This document shows, in pieces, positions 1 to 8,670 of a stretch of DNA of 12,868 nucleotides (positions are counted from its first letter, which is position 1; every line of letters starts with the position of its first letter). Source of the stretch: Pelagophyceae sp. CCMP2097 (Eukaryota > Sar > Pelagophyceae); NCBI GenBank assembly GCA_026770575.1, contig MU657964.1, positions 4,591 to 17,458 on the forward strand. Direction: 5' to 3'. The notes beneath the pieces are model-generated. The model was given only the letters and a program-made list of their open reading frames with translations. It was not told the origin of the DNA and did no database searches. The translations under genes were made by a program, and so were the position numbers.

Positions 1-1111
1 GGCAGGGTGGTCGTTGGGCCACGTCCAATCGTCGGCGTCGGCGTCGAAGCCCACCACGAACAGCGATCCGTCGGCGTCAACTCCGACGACGAAGATGCCG
101 TCGGTGAGCACGAGGACGGTGACGCGGTGCGTCGTGATCTCGGCCTCGTCGTCCTCGTCGTCCTCCCAGCTCACATCGATCGAGTCGCCGTCCCCGGGCA
201 CGCCGCACTCGGCGCCGCGGTCTTTTGCCATTGGCGGAGGCGGCGGCTGCGTCGACGGCGTCTGTCGCGTCTGCCGCGGCGGCGGCGCGGGCGCCAGCTC
301 GAGGCGTAGGAGCGGCGGTGGTCGCGGCTGGCCGATGACGCGGTAGACCACGTGGGCGCCGTTATGAAGCTCCGGCTTTGTGAACTTGGGCACTGTCACC
401 GGCGGCGGCTGCTGTCCTTTGCGGCGCGCCTTGGAGAGTTTGTTGCGCTGCTTCTGGAGGTAGTCCGCCTGAAGAATGGCGAGCGCGCGGACGCCCTGCT
501 TGATGCAGGCGTGGTCGATGAAGGAGAGTTTGTTCTCAGTCGTCTGGCGGCGCTCGATCCGCTTGACGTTCGAGTAGTGGACCTTGTTGATCCGGACGAC
601 GGCGCGGCTCGTTCCAGAGCCGCAGAAGAACTCGACGTCCACCGTCGCGTCGGTGTGGACGCCGACGATCCACACGATGCGCTTCTTGGGCCGCAGGAGC
701 GAGGAGCCGAGCTCGGTGGCGAGCAGCGAGTTCGGCGGCGGCGCCGCGCGGCCTTCCTGGATGGTGACGCGGCCTGAGTCTCGGGGGATGTCGAACTTTG
801 CCGAGAGCGTGACGAGCTCCTTGAGATTTGGCCAGGGGTGGGCTCGGACGTCCTCTTGCGACTTTGCGAAAGCGTCGAAGCGGCCCTTGCACGCGTCGTA
901 CTGCGACGCGCTGAGCGATTCGAGGTGGTCGACGTGGCCCCGGCACTTGAACCCGGCCTTGTTGTCGGGGCAGCTGGAGACGCAGTTGTGCCTACGAAAA
1001 AGCAACTCAGCCTCCCGGTGGGAGAATTCACCTATCCCAAAGGCGGAGGGCTACGCACCGTAGCACCGGCTTCCGGTGTACCCGGCGCTTCCGCTTCACG
1101 ACGACGACCAT
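1..1111 (-). CDS. Gene A: spliced hypothetical protein with N-terminal Cys/His cluster, 3' end beyond window
   Basis: I do not recognise the family. The proposed model is exon 1 at 1111-1059 (ATG at 1111), a 67-nt GT-AG intron (1058-992), and exon 2 from 991 to the window edge. Exon 2 was translated by hand and has 330 uninterrupted codons, giving 348 visible residues. The N-terminus is basic (MVVVVKRKRR). It is followed by C21-x3-C25-x8-C34-x2-H37, a possible zinc-binding cluster. Next come mixed alpha/beta-like sequence with hydrophobic strands (for example KKRIVWIVGVHTDATVDVEF), a Lys/Arg-rich helix around 197-210, a Pro-rich linker around 250-271, an acidic stretch around 292-300 (SWEDDEDDE), and a strand-rich C-terminal part. 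The splice joins CG|G to restore Arg18. The other two minus-strand frames over this stretch are Ser/Arg-rich shadows. The start is inferred: an in-frame TAG lies just upstream of the unspliced exon 2 frame, so an upstream exon is required. The C-terminus is missing. Confidence 0.78.
992..1058 (-). other. Intron of gene A, 67 nt, GT-AG
   Basis: The donor is GTGCGTAG and the acceptor is TTGCTTTTTCGTAG with a pyrimidine tract, read on the minus strand. Splicing keeps the frame (phase 2) and removes in-frame stops, including a TAG inside the donor region. An alternative acceptor (GGGATAG) lies a short way upstream but has no pyrimidine tract. Confidence 0.7.
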
Positions 1112-1590
1112 CCGGGACTGAACCAGCGCCGGCGCGTCGGGGCCGCTGAAGATTCCAGAAATGATTAAAAGATGTCGCCAAAATTACACCACACGACAAG
1201 TGCGGGCCCGCAGCCTTGAGGTCAAGTGAGGGAGTTGCGGATCGTGTCGCAGCACACTGCACGCCCAGCAAGCTCAAAGGAATCATTCTCAAAAAGTCAA
1301 TACGAAAGGCTGAAACAAATCTCTTCTTCACGATTGCTGCCTTCGAGACGGTGCGTCGGCGGGGGCGCCGAAATGACGCCGCGATGCACCAACCAGCCGA
1401 TGAAAAGGCAATCTTACGAGGACGTTTCAGGCTTTGCAACTCTCCGAGGCCCAAAGTACCTTGCCCTGCCGACCGACGCTGGCGGTCGTCAAGTAGGGAT
1501 ACAGCAGACGGAGGCAGCATCCCAATACACTCGGAGCTCGACTCGGGACGAGAAAACACACACAGACATATTTACAACATGGCGGTAGTA
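1112..1590. other. Intergenic spacer between genes A and B
   Basis: This 479-bp spacer holds the presumed 3' flank of gene B and the promoter/5' leader of gene A, both on the minus strand. Soon after the gene B stop the minus strand reads TTGTAAATATG, which contains TGTAA, a poly(A)-type signal in some algae; this is weak evidence. The open frames crossing the spacer have mixed composition and no protein-like pattern. I see no convincing gene, repeat or RNA here. Confidence 0.5.
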
Positions 1591-3120
1591 TTAGGACTCC
1601 GCTCCCGCCACGGCGTTCGAAGTACGCAGCCTCTCGACGTCTGCGTGCGCAATGCGGCTGGTGAAGCGCGTGCTGGAGTCGGACGAGAAATCGTGTGGCG
1701 TGCGGGCGTCGCAGAGGATGTGCTCGGGGAGGCCGCGGATTAAAAGTTTGGGCCGGCCGTCGAAGTCGACGACGACGTCCCTAAAACAAAACCGGCAGCG
1801 GCGGCTCATCGTCGAGCGGCCGAGCGTGTATAGGTAGAGGTTCGTGACGACGGCTTTGAGTCTGCTGGTGATGGCGGTCGACGCGGCGGGGTCGCTGCGG
1901 GCCGAGATAAATGGAGGCGGGGCCTTCCTCGACTTGAGGGCGTCTGCGTACTCTTCTTGGAGGGCAGGGCTGATCAAATCGGGGTGCGTGGTGTTGAACG
2001 CGCCGCGGGCCTTTGCGAGGATCGCCGAAGAGAGGCACGCGTCGTCGACGGCAGCCAATGCCGCGACTTTGGTGCTCTTGCTGTTGCCGCAAAAGAGATC
2101 CGCCTCGGCGCAGCACACGACCGTGATGCTCGCCGCGCCAGCCTCGCGCCCGTCCCTCCATAGTGCGTGCGAGTCTTGCGTCGAGGCGTCAATCTTGAAG
2201 CCGCCCCTGGCCCCCTTCAAGTTCGAGAGCGTCTTGCCAGCGTTGCAGAGCTGTAAGACGAATACGACAAAGTCGCTCTCGCCGTCGGCGTCCGTGCCGC
2301 CGGCGCCGCCGCCAGATCGTACGTAGGGCTCGAATGACCAGCCCTTTAAGGAAAACAGGTCGAGGCGCAGCTCGGTCGCACCCCACTCGCCAGCGACGAC
2401 CAGCGCTACGCGCTTCTGCTTCCCAAGCACGATCTCCAGCCGCACGTCAAAGGCCTCGAATTCGCCGTCGTCGTCGTCCAGCGGGTACATTGATTTCGGG
2501 CCGTATATAAACTCGACGACGGCAAACTTCACCGTGCCAGGAAAGTACTTGGGCTTCTGCGCCGTAGGCGTCCCGTCGGGCGGCGCCTCGTCGTCCTCCT
2601 CTTCCTCGTCGTCCTCGTCGCCCTCGTCATCGCCGCCGTCGGGGTCGTCCTCGTTCGCCTCGTCGTCCTCGTCCGCGTCGCCGCCCTCCTCGCCGTCGTC
2701 CATCGAATCGTCGGCGTCTTCTCGAAGAGGCGGCCGAGCGGCCGCGTCTAAGTCGATGCCAAGCGACGCCGCCGCTCTCAAGAGGTCGGCGTCGTGCGAA
2801 CCGAGGTGCGCGTGCTCCTTCTTTGCCAGCACGGCGAGTCGCTTTAGCTCCTTCTTTGCCAGCGCGGCGAAGCCGTGCGGCGTGTCGGAGAGCGTCTCGC
2901 GGAGCCGGTTGTGCAGGAAGTCCAGCTCGTCGACGATGTAGCGGAGCATCTGGAGCTGGTTCTCGTCGGCGCCGTCGACGCCGCCGTGTCGGCCGAAGAG
3001 GTGCTGGTTGCGCAGTTGGTGCCGATTCTTGAGCATCTCCGACGTGAGCCGCGAGTACGGGATGCCCAGCTCGAGGCACACACCAATTGCGTAAATGGCC
3101 TGCTCGGCGAGGATTTGCAT
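1591..3120 (-). CDS. Gene B: hypothetical protein with long acidic central tract
   Basis: This is one uninterrupted 509-codon frame with ATG at 3120 and TAA at 1593-1591. I do not recognise the family. Residues 1-130 look helical (MQILAEQAIYAIGVCLELGI at the start, then Leu/Lys/His-rich helices). Residues 134-180 are a very acidic, probably disordered Asp/Glu tract. Residues 190-345 look beta-rich (KFAVVEFIYG, FDVRLEIVLG, KRVALVVAGEW, DFVVFVLQLC). The C-terminal part has a CxxC pair (C442, C445) in a basic context. No signal peptide is visible; the acidic tract suggests a nuclear or chromatin-type protein, but that is a guess. It starts 119 bp after the gene C stop on the same strand. A CTCTAG just upstream of the ATG could be an acceptor for a 5' UTR intron. 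GTTTTGTTTTAG before the codons of FRDVVVDF also resembles an acceptor, so the C-terminal exon structure is uncertain. Confidence 0.75.
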   Translation of the reverse strand: MQILAEQAIYAIGVCLELGIPYSRLTSEMLKNRHQLRNQHLFGRHGGVDGADENQLQMLRYIVDELDFLHNRLRETLSDTPHGFAALAKKELKRLAVLAKKEHAHLGSHDADLLRAAASLGIDLDAAARPPLREDADDSMDDGEEGGDADEDDEANEDDPDGGDDEGDEDDEEEEDDEAPPDGTPTAQKPKYFPGTVKFAVVEFIYGPKSMYPLDDDDGEFEAFDVRLEIVLGKQKRVALVVAGEWGATELRLDLFSLKGWSFEPYVRSGGGAGGTDADGESDFVVFVLQLCNAGKTLSNLKGARGGFKIDASTQDSHALWRDGREAGAASITVVCCAEADLFCGNSKSTKVAALAAVDDACLSSAILAKARGAFNTTHPDLISPALQEEYADALKSRKAPPPFISARSDPAASTAITSRLKAVVTNLYLYTLGRSTMSRRCRFCFRDVVVDFDGRPKLLIRGLPEHILCDARTPHDFSSDSSTRFTSRIAHADVERLRTSNAVAGAES

Positions 3121-3239
3121 ACTTGGCGTGACCTAGAGGTGATTTTGAATTTAAAATGGCCCCGCTCGCCCCCGCTCTTGGCCGCACAGAGCGGCCGCCT
3201 CGAGCGCTGCAACCGATCGATGAAAACAAGAGACTCGAT

Positions 3240-6007
3240 CTACAATTGTAGTCCTTTTATCGACGTTTCGGGTTTTCCGAACTGAAGCCCCACGCGGAGC
3301 GCGACCTTGCCAAAAAGAACGGCGCAGACCGAGTTGAAGGCGAGCGTGGCCATCACGAACGTCTTGGCGAGGACGCCGAAGACTGCGAAATCTTGCACGA
3401 CGAGCAGCAGCCGGGCGCGCCTGTGCAAAATCAGCGCCACCTCGAGCCAGGCCGCCTCCTCGGGCCGCTCCGCGACAACGAGAACGGACTTCACCGCGCC
3501 GAAGAGCTTGTCCATGTGGTCGTTGAAGAGCTGGATCGTCTTGCCGGTCTTGAGGTTGCACTTAATCTCGACGGTCCCGCCGTAGCCCTTCTTGACAGAG
3601 ATGCGCGGCGGGAAACCGATGCCAGCCAGCGCCTTTTCCAGCGCCGCAAGCTTGCCCATCGAGATGGCGATCTCGAAGAGCCAGGTGAGGAACGAGCGCC
3701 CGGGCGTGGCGAAGGCGTGGTGCGTGTCGTGGACGAACGACATCATGTCGTGCTTGAACACGAACTCGAACATGAACGGCAGGCCCTTGGCGGCGTACTC
3801 CGCGGGGATATTGCCGGCACCATGATCTCGGAGCAGCGCCTTGGTGTGTTCGAAGGCCTTGTTGCACGGCGCCGTCCAGGCGACGAAGCCCGTCTTGTCG
3901 CAAACGACGACGCGGTCCGCCGACCGCATGGTGTTGTACATTTGGTTAAACTCCGAGGACCAGCCCGGGAAGCCGGCCAAGGGAGCCAGTGCGGCTTGGT
4001 CCATCGACCAGAACAAGACCTCCGCTATCAGCCACACCGTCGCCTCGGCGTCGTGGTTGTATCGCTCGGCCAGCACCGCAGCGTCGGCGGCGTCGTAGGC
4101 CTCGCCGGCGAACAGTATGGCCGCGGCGCTGTTGGCCTTCACGTCGTCGATGGCGGCGGCCATGGCGGCGATACGTTTCCGAGCGCGCGCCACGGCGAGC
4201 GCCGCCTCGAGCTCGTCGACGAACAGCGCGTCCTCCATCACCGCCCTCGGCAGCGCCACGCCGCGGCGCGCCAGCGTCTCGAGCTGGTCGCGCGTGGACC
4301 CCTTTGGGCTCGCGACGGCCTGGAAGATGGCCTGGCCGTCGCCGGCGTTGACGAGGAAGCCGAGGATTTCGGCGCCCTCGAGGTGCCCGAGGATGCCGAG
4401 GTTGAGCAGCTTGAGGATGAACTCAGAGTGCTTGACGTTGCCGCGCATCGTCGACTTGTGCGCCATCGCCGCATCGTACATGGCGATGAGCAGCAACATG
4501 GGCTCGTCGCCGCGGTTAATCATGTCGACGAGGCTCTCCTTGACGAACGACCAGAGCTTCGAGGCCAGGACGCGGTCCAGCTGCATCACGACGTCCAAGA
4601 CGATGGCGCAGACGCGCTCGGCCGGCTTGCTCGACGTGGGCTTGACGTCGGCAACGAAGCCCCGGCCGATGGAGTAGAGCCACTTGTTGCCGGGGTCGTC
4701 GAAGAGGGACTTCCGCAGCTCGCGCATGGTGCCGAGGACGTGCCCATTGCCGTTAAAGTCGCCGAGGCGCTTCGCCAGCGTCCTGTCGAGCCTAGGGGTC
4801 GACGCCGCTGAATGCCACGGTTCCGGGCCTCTTCCGGCGCCCCCTCCGCCCACGATTCGGCCTCTCCTCCAACGTCCCGGGTTTCCACCCTCCATCCCCG
4901 ACACTGCGTCGAGCTGGCGCACGGAGTCGTACAAATGGCGCGACATCCCAGAAGCCCGGACGAGCGGTGCCAGCAAAGCAAAAAAGGCGCTGCGCAGCGC
5001 GTCCCGCTGCACCAAGCAAAGCCAGTTGAAAACGTCGGAATCGCCGTCAGTCACCATAGACCGGATCATGCCCAAAATCATCCCGGCGCCTCCCTCTTCG
5101 GAAAAGCGCTTCAGTCCGCGCACGACCGCCAAGTCGGCCTCGCTCACAGCATCGTCGAGCGACGCGATCCTCGCGTTGTGCGCCTTGACGTCGCGCGCGA
5201 TGCCGTCGTAATGAGCCGCGACATCCGCAGAGCCGGCTCCCGACGTGTCCCAATTGGCGGATGCAAAGCTCTGGCCGCTCTGGCGATCACGCACTTCGCC
5301 AACGTCAGTAGGAAGATGGTGGCCATAAGGTCGGATCTGCAGCGGCGCCACGCCCAGGTTGACGAGGGCCGCCAGGACGGATTCAAACGCCACGGGCGCG
5401 GGCGCGGGCGTGCCGCGCGCCGCAAATGTTGCGGATCCCTCGACGCGCGCCGACAGCGCAGCGGCGACGTCGAGCGGCACGAAGCGGCCCTCGTCCATGC
5501 TCTTGCCGATCGACTTGCCGACCTCAAACGCGAGACCAAACGCCGGCCGCCTGAGGCGCGCGCGGAGGAGTGAGCACGTCACCCAAAGCCGCTCCACGGG
5601 CACCGTCTCCTCGTCCATCTTGACCAAGACCTATACCAAACAAGGTTGACAGGCGGGTATCGAATGTCAGCATGAGAGGAGACCCGGGTTCTGACCTTTT
5701 TAAAGTCGTCGCCCTCCTGCGCCGCGCCGTCTGGTCCGGCCCCAAACTCGTAAGTGAACGCCAGAGGTCCGTGGTAGAAGTACGTGCTCGCATACTTCTT
5801 GTACTTCCCCGTTTGGCGGAACTCCTTGCCGAACCTGAGCTCGACGAGGTCCTGAACGTCGACGAAAAGCTGTTCCTCGATTCGCACGACGTAAAAGCTG
5901 CCCGCTCCTCCAGAAGCGAGCACCGACGCGCCCTTGTACGCGCCGAAGTCGATCTCCGCACCACGACGCGAACGCTTGGGTTCCCGCGACGCCGCCGGGT
6001 CGGCCAT
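3240..6007 (-). CDS. Gene C: spliced 900-residue hypothetical protein
   Basis: The model is exon 1 at 6007-5696 (104 codons, ATG at 6007), a 65-nt intron at 5695-5631, and exon 2 at 5630-3240 (796 codons plus TAG). I do not recognise the family. Exon 1 has a basic, NLS-like KRSRRG at residues 11-16, then a beta-rich segment (GSFYVVRIEEQLFVDVQDLV, STYFYHGPLAFTYEFG). Exon 2 is largely alpha-helical and globular. A Gly/Arg-rich insert sits at about 350-384. The middle, with runs such as PMLLLIAMYDAAM and LLNLGILGHLEGAEILGFLV, is reminiscent of helical-repeat proteins. The C-terminal 60 residues are strongly hydrophobic (LLLVVQDFAVFGVLAKTFVM, TLAFNSVCAVLFG) and could be membrane-associated or a buried helical bundle. 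The stop lies in the palindrome TACAATTGTA. Without splicing, exon 1 would run into Arg/Trp-rich shadow sequence, which supports the intron. Confidence 0.82.
4808..4888 (-). other. Possible frame-neutral 81-nt intron in gene C
   Basis: On the minus strand this segment begins GTGGAAAC and ends GGCATTCAG. It is a multiple of three and contains no stop, so the frame stays open either way. It encodes a low-complexity Gly/Arg-rich peptide unlike its surroundings. It could be an intron, a retained or alternative intron, or a genuine disordered linker. Confidence 0.35.
5631..5695 (-). other. Intron of gene C, 65 nt, GT-AG
   Basis: On the minus strand the donor is AAG|GTCAG and the acceptor is TTTGGTATAG|GTC. 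Removal joins residue 104 (Lys) to the long downstream frame in phase 0 and extends that frame upstream past its first internal ATG (5618) to a sensible start. Confidence 0.78.
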
Positions 6008-6206
6008 CGATGTCGACGATGACCTTCGCACTCGAAAATAATAAGCGCCACGAAATAAGGCTTTAATTAAAACCCCTTAACCGCTTCGTGTTTTCAGAAG
6101 AGGCAAGATCAAGCGTTTAGAATTCTCAAATACTTAACTTTCGACAAAAAGATTCGAAAGGGTTGAAATCGGCTAAATTCGACCAAAAATTACTTAACTT
6201 ACGGCC
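6008..6206. other. AT-rich 5' flank of gene C
   Basis: This is the upstream side of gene C and leads into element E1. It includes an AT-rich stretch just before the ATG (minus-strand CTTATTATTTTCG) and two copies of TACTTAACTT (about 6130 and 6191). No coding potential is seen. It presumably contains the gene C promoter, but no recognisable core element stands out. Confidence 0.4.
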
Positions 6207-7079
6207 TAGGAAGGTCCTGCCCCAATTAGAATCGGCTTTCGCGGAAATGCCCCAACTGGAATCTAACTTTTTCTAAACATATTCCCAATTTCGAGCTCCG
6301 TGATTAGGGACCTTCACTTTTTTCTAACTGGTTAGAAACTGGTTAGAAACTCGTGTAATTGCGTCAAACCAGTTAGAAACTGGTTAGAAACTCCAGATTT
6401 CTAACTGGCAGTTAGAAAATTCGAGTTAGAAACTAGTTAGAAACTCGTGTATTTGCGTCGAACTGACCTTGCACAACAGGAAAAGAGAGAGTTGAACGGA
6501 CTTATCGCCGTGGCGCGCAGCCGCGACGGCGCGCTCGAAACGACGCCCGTGGGCCGGGGCGCGCCCAGGTCCGCCGCGCAGCGCGCGCGCGACGCGCGGC
6601 GGTGCCGGCGCGCCGCTAAAGCGGGGGAGGCGGCCGATCGTGCCGCGGCCTCCATCGAGGCGCCCGCGGCCGGTCGATTGGGGGGCGGCGCGCGAGCGCG
6701 CCATCAAGACCACTTATCGGATTTGAATCCAAATGCCGTTGACTCGCCGTTGAATGCAAGTGCGTTATATTTTCCTTCGTCGAGTCTGACGGATCTGAGC
6801 GAGCGGGGCGCGTCGGCCGGAGAAGGAGATGCGCGCAGCCCGGTCGACTTGGCTCTAACTCCATAAAGTTTTTCTAACTATCGCCTGAACCCCGAGGTTC
6901 ACTTTTTCTAACCAGTTTCTAACTCGAGTTTCTAACTCGAGTTTCTACTGGTTAGAAAAAGTGAAGGTCCCTACTGGTTCAAAATTTCTTTTTCTGAAAA
7001 TATTATATTTTTAAGTCACCTGATAGGCCAGATTGGATTCTAATTGGGGCCAGATTCTAATTGGGGCAGGAACTTCCTA
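6207..7079. mobile_element. E1: 873-bp inverted-repeat element with GC-rich core
   Basis: Terminal inverted repeats of 27 bp (6207-6233 and 7053-7079) match at 26 of 27 positions and begin TAGGAAG. A TA at each extreme end would fit a TA target duplication, as in Tc1/mariner-type or Stowaway-like MITEs. Subterminal direct copies of GATTCTAATTGGGGC lie at 7036-7050 and 7053-7067. A second, inner inverted pair (6306-6328 and 6950-6972, beginning AGGGACCTTCACTTTTT) nests inside. The ends are AT-rich, while about 6490-6860 is very GC-rich, as if foreign DNA had been captured. No transposase is visible, and the open frames in the core have no protein-like pattern. Confidence 0.7.
6306..6972. repeat. 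Inner inverted repeat of E1 with GTTAGAAACT iterons
   Basis: Inside the inner inverted pair, the decamer GTTAGAAACT occurs at 6331, 6342, 6372, 6383, 6425 and 6436. Reverse-orientation copies (AGTTTCTAAC) lie at about 6914 and 6927. The phrase CGTGTA(A/T)TTGCGTC follows two of the left-side copies. Clustered short iterons next to element ends are typical of subterminal transposase-binding sites, but that role is inferred. Confidence 0.65.
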
Positions 7080-7080
7080 A

Positions 7081-7417
7081 CTGAGGCAAGTAGAAATGAA
7101 CTCTTCAAGTTATACAATTGTAGGCGAGGGGAGTTATCGAGGAAAACGTGATTTAGTGCTGGAGTGGTTTTAGTGATCGAAGCGCGCTCCGCGCGAGCGC
7201 GCGATCACGCACAGCGAAAAAGCTCGTTCTGAAAAAATAAGAGAAACGTACCCTTTTTTGTTCAATTCCTACTTGCCCCAAGGCACTGCGCTTCGAGGTC
7301 GACGAGCTAGAAGGCGGCGTTTGGACGAGTCGATCCGGCTCGCTGAACTCTACACCGTAGGTGGGCTAACTCGGATTTGATTTACTGGTAGTAAAAGTCC
7401 ATTTCTACTTGCCCCAG
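7081..7417. mobile_element. E2: 337-bp inverted-repeat element
   Basis: Ends CTGAGGCAAGTAGAAATG (7081-7098) and its inverse CATTTCTACTTGCCCCAG (7400-7417) match at 17 of 18 positions. A further partial copy, CCTACTTGCCCCA, lies inside at 7268-7280. It starts one base after E1 ends. It contains a GC-rich hairpin at 7173-7208 and no coding potential. Non-autonomous MITE-like status is inferred from its size and ends. Confidence 0.6.
7173..7208. repeat. GC-rich hairpin inside E2
   Basis: The outer arms GTGATC/GATCAC and inner arms GCGCGCT/AGCGCGC pair around a 7-nt loop, with a GAA bulge on the left side. It is the only GC-rich patch in an otherwise AT-leaning element. Confidence 0.6.
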
Positions 7418-7427
7418 CCACAAATTG

Positions 7428-8403
7428 TAAAGCTGAAAGTTATCTAAATTTTAAGTGAGATGGGTTTTAAACTCAGTTTTAAGCGCAAAAATCGAAAGTT
7501 ATCTAAATTTTAACTTTTAAGACACAAAAGATGTCAGCTGCTTAAAGGCGATTTTATCAAGTCTATTTTCAGGATGCCGAAGTGACATTATCGCGGCTGA
7601 CTGGCCTCTCGTGGGGAACGCCCTCCGGCGGCTCCACGGCGGCGACTGGGCCCCATATAGGTCGCGTTTGAAGCGAAAGCGTTGCCGCGGTGCGACGGGG
7701 GAGCCTTGCAACCGCGGCGCAGCGCGCCAAGCGCGGCGCCGGCGTTGCATTCGCTTCATACTGCGACGGCGGGGCGGGCCCGGCGGGGGCGATGCCGGCA
7801 GAAGTTTCGAGCGAAAGTGCCGCCGCGCCGCCTTGTTATCGACCCGAGAGGAAAAACATACAAAAACGCCGACGCTCAAACCTCGGCCGGCGGGCCCACA
7901 GCCGGGCGCGGGTGTCGGAAGCGACGGGCCCACGAAGCCACGGGCGGCGGCGCCGCCGCGACGCGGCTGGCGGGACCACCATTCTTTACGCGTGCAGCGA
8001 CGCGCTCCACGACGCGGCCCCGTCGATAAATTGAGCCGAACTTCGAGACAGCGCACCGGAAGGCGGCGGGGGCGCCTCGTTGCCGGAGCTGCGCACGGCG
8101 GCGACGCCGCAGGCACCGAACGAGCCGACCACTTTTACAGTAAGCGGCGCCCCGCGCCAGCGACTCCGGCTGTGCCTTTCGTTCAAAATTCGCCGCGCGG
8201 CGCGGGTATCAGCGCGGGCGCCGGCACCGGCGCGGGCATCGGCGCGGGCGGCATTCGACCATTGCACGGCATCCGACCTCTCATCACGCGAGTGACTCGC
8301 TGAACTCACTTAAAATCCGAGCAGAACTCAGTTTTAAATAGGCTTATTTAAAGTCTCGGAGAGAGAGGTATTTTAAATAAGCCCTCTTAAAATCTAGATA
8401 ACT
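7428..8403. mobile_element. E3: about 976-bp inverted-repeat element with GC-rich core
   Basis: The left end carries AGTTATCTAAATTTTAAG (7438-7455) and the right end its inverse CTTAAAATCTAGATAACT (8386-8403), with one mismatch in 18. The left motif is repeated directly at 7494-7513. Near the right end an additional hairpin has arms GGCTTATTTAAA (8341-8352) and TTTAAATAAGCC (8372-8383). The core, about 7590-8300, is very GC-rich, and its frames are Arg/Pro/Ala-rich without a believable protein pattern. A 25-bp perfect inverse of the left end (7428-7452) also occurs at 10097-10121, so the true partner of the left end could be that more distant copy. Confidence 0.55.
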
Positions 8404-8407
8404 TCTC

Positions 8408-8601
8408 TAGGAAGTTCCGTCCCCTATTGAATCCTGCTCCCTATTGGATTCGGAATGGCCAATGAGAGGGCTAGAAAATGCAAATTTGTTCAGAAAATGC
8501 ATTTTTGCACCAATCCAAGAGCTTTAAAAGTGTGAAAAAGTTCAGAGGAAGGTTGGAATCCAATGAGGGATCCTAAATCCAATAGGGGAAAGGACTTCCT
8601 A
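8408..8601. mobile_element. E4: 194-bp MITE-like element, same end family as E1
   Basis: Imperfect terminal inverted repeats of about 48 bp span 8408-8455 and 8553-8601, both beginning TAGGAAGT. Like E1 it has duplicated subterminal units (CCCCTATTGAATC then TCCCTATTGGATTC) and TA at each end. The first 27 bases are clearly similar to the E1 terminus. The short non-coding interior includes ATGCAAATTTGTTCAGAAAA-type AT-rich sequence. This is the classic size and layout of a non-autonomous MITE. Confidence 0.7.
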
Positions 8602-8670
8602 TTTCCAGTTTTAAAGGCCGCTTAACACAATATCCAAGTCCCATTTTATCTTGCGGGCACGGAAGGGGGG

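Noticed and set aside
396..1031. Minus-strand ORFs of 211 aa (396-1031) and 136 aa (536-946)
   Set aside because: Both are Ser/Arg- or Arg/Pro-rich shadows of gene A, whose third minus-strand frame gives a balanced, protein-like translation through the same bases.
2534..2941. Ser-rich plus-strand ORF
   Set aside because: It is the antisense reading of the gene B acidic tract (Asp/Glu codons read as Ser).
3241..3250. TACAATTGTA palindrome at the gene C stop, with similar CAATTGTAGG at 7115 and 10146
   Set aside because: The shared core is too short to separate from chance; noted only as a coincidence near element or gene ends.
3393..4811. 472-aa plus-strand ORF antisense to gene C
   Set aside because: It is His/Arg/Gly/Glu-rich and low in hydrophobic periodicity, typical of the antisense frame of a GC-rich gene; the opposite strand gives the better protein.
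6331..6445. CRISPR-like array of GTTAGAAACT
   Set aside because: The repeat is only 10 bp, the spacing is irregular (11-42 bp) and inverse copies occur; the setting is eukaryotic with no cas genes.
6447..6866. ORFs in the E1 GC-rich core
   Set aside because: Short, compositionally biased and crossing repeat boundaries, with no protein-like pattern.
7611..8303. Overlapping ORFs on both strands in the E3 core
   Set aside because: All are Arg/Ala/Pro/Gly-rich, none has a recognisable motif, and several frames are open simply because of high GC content.
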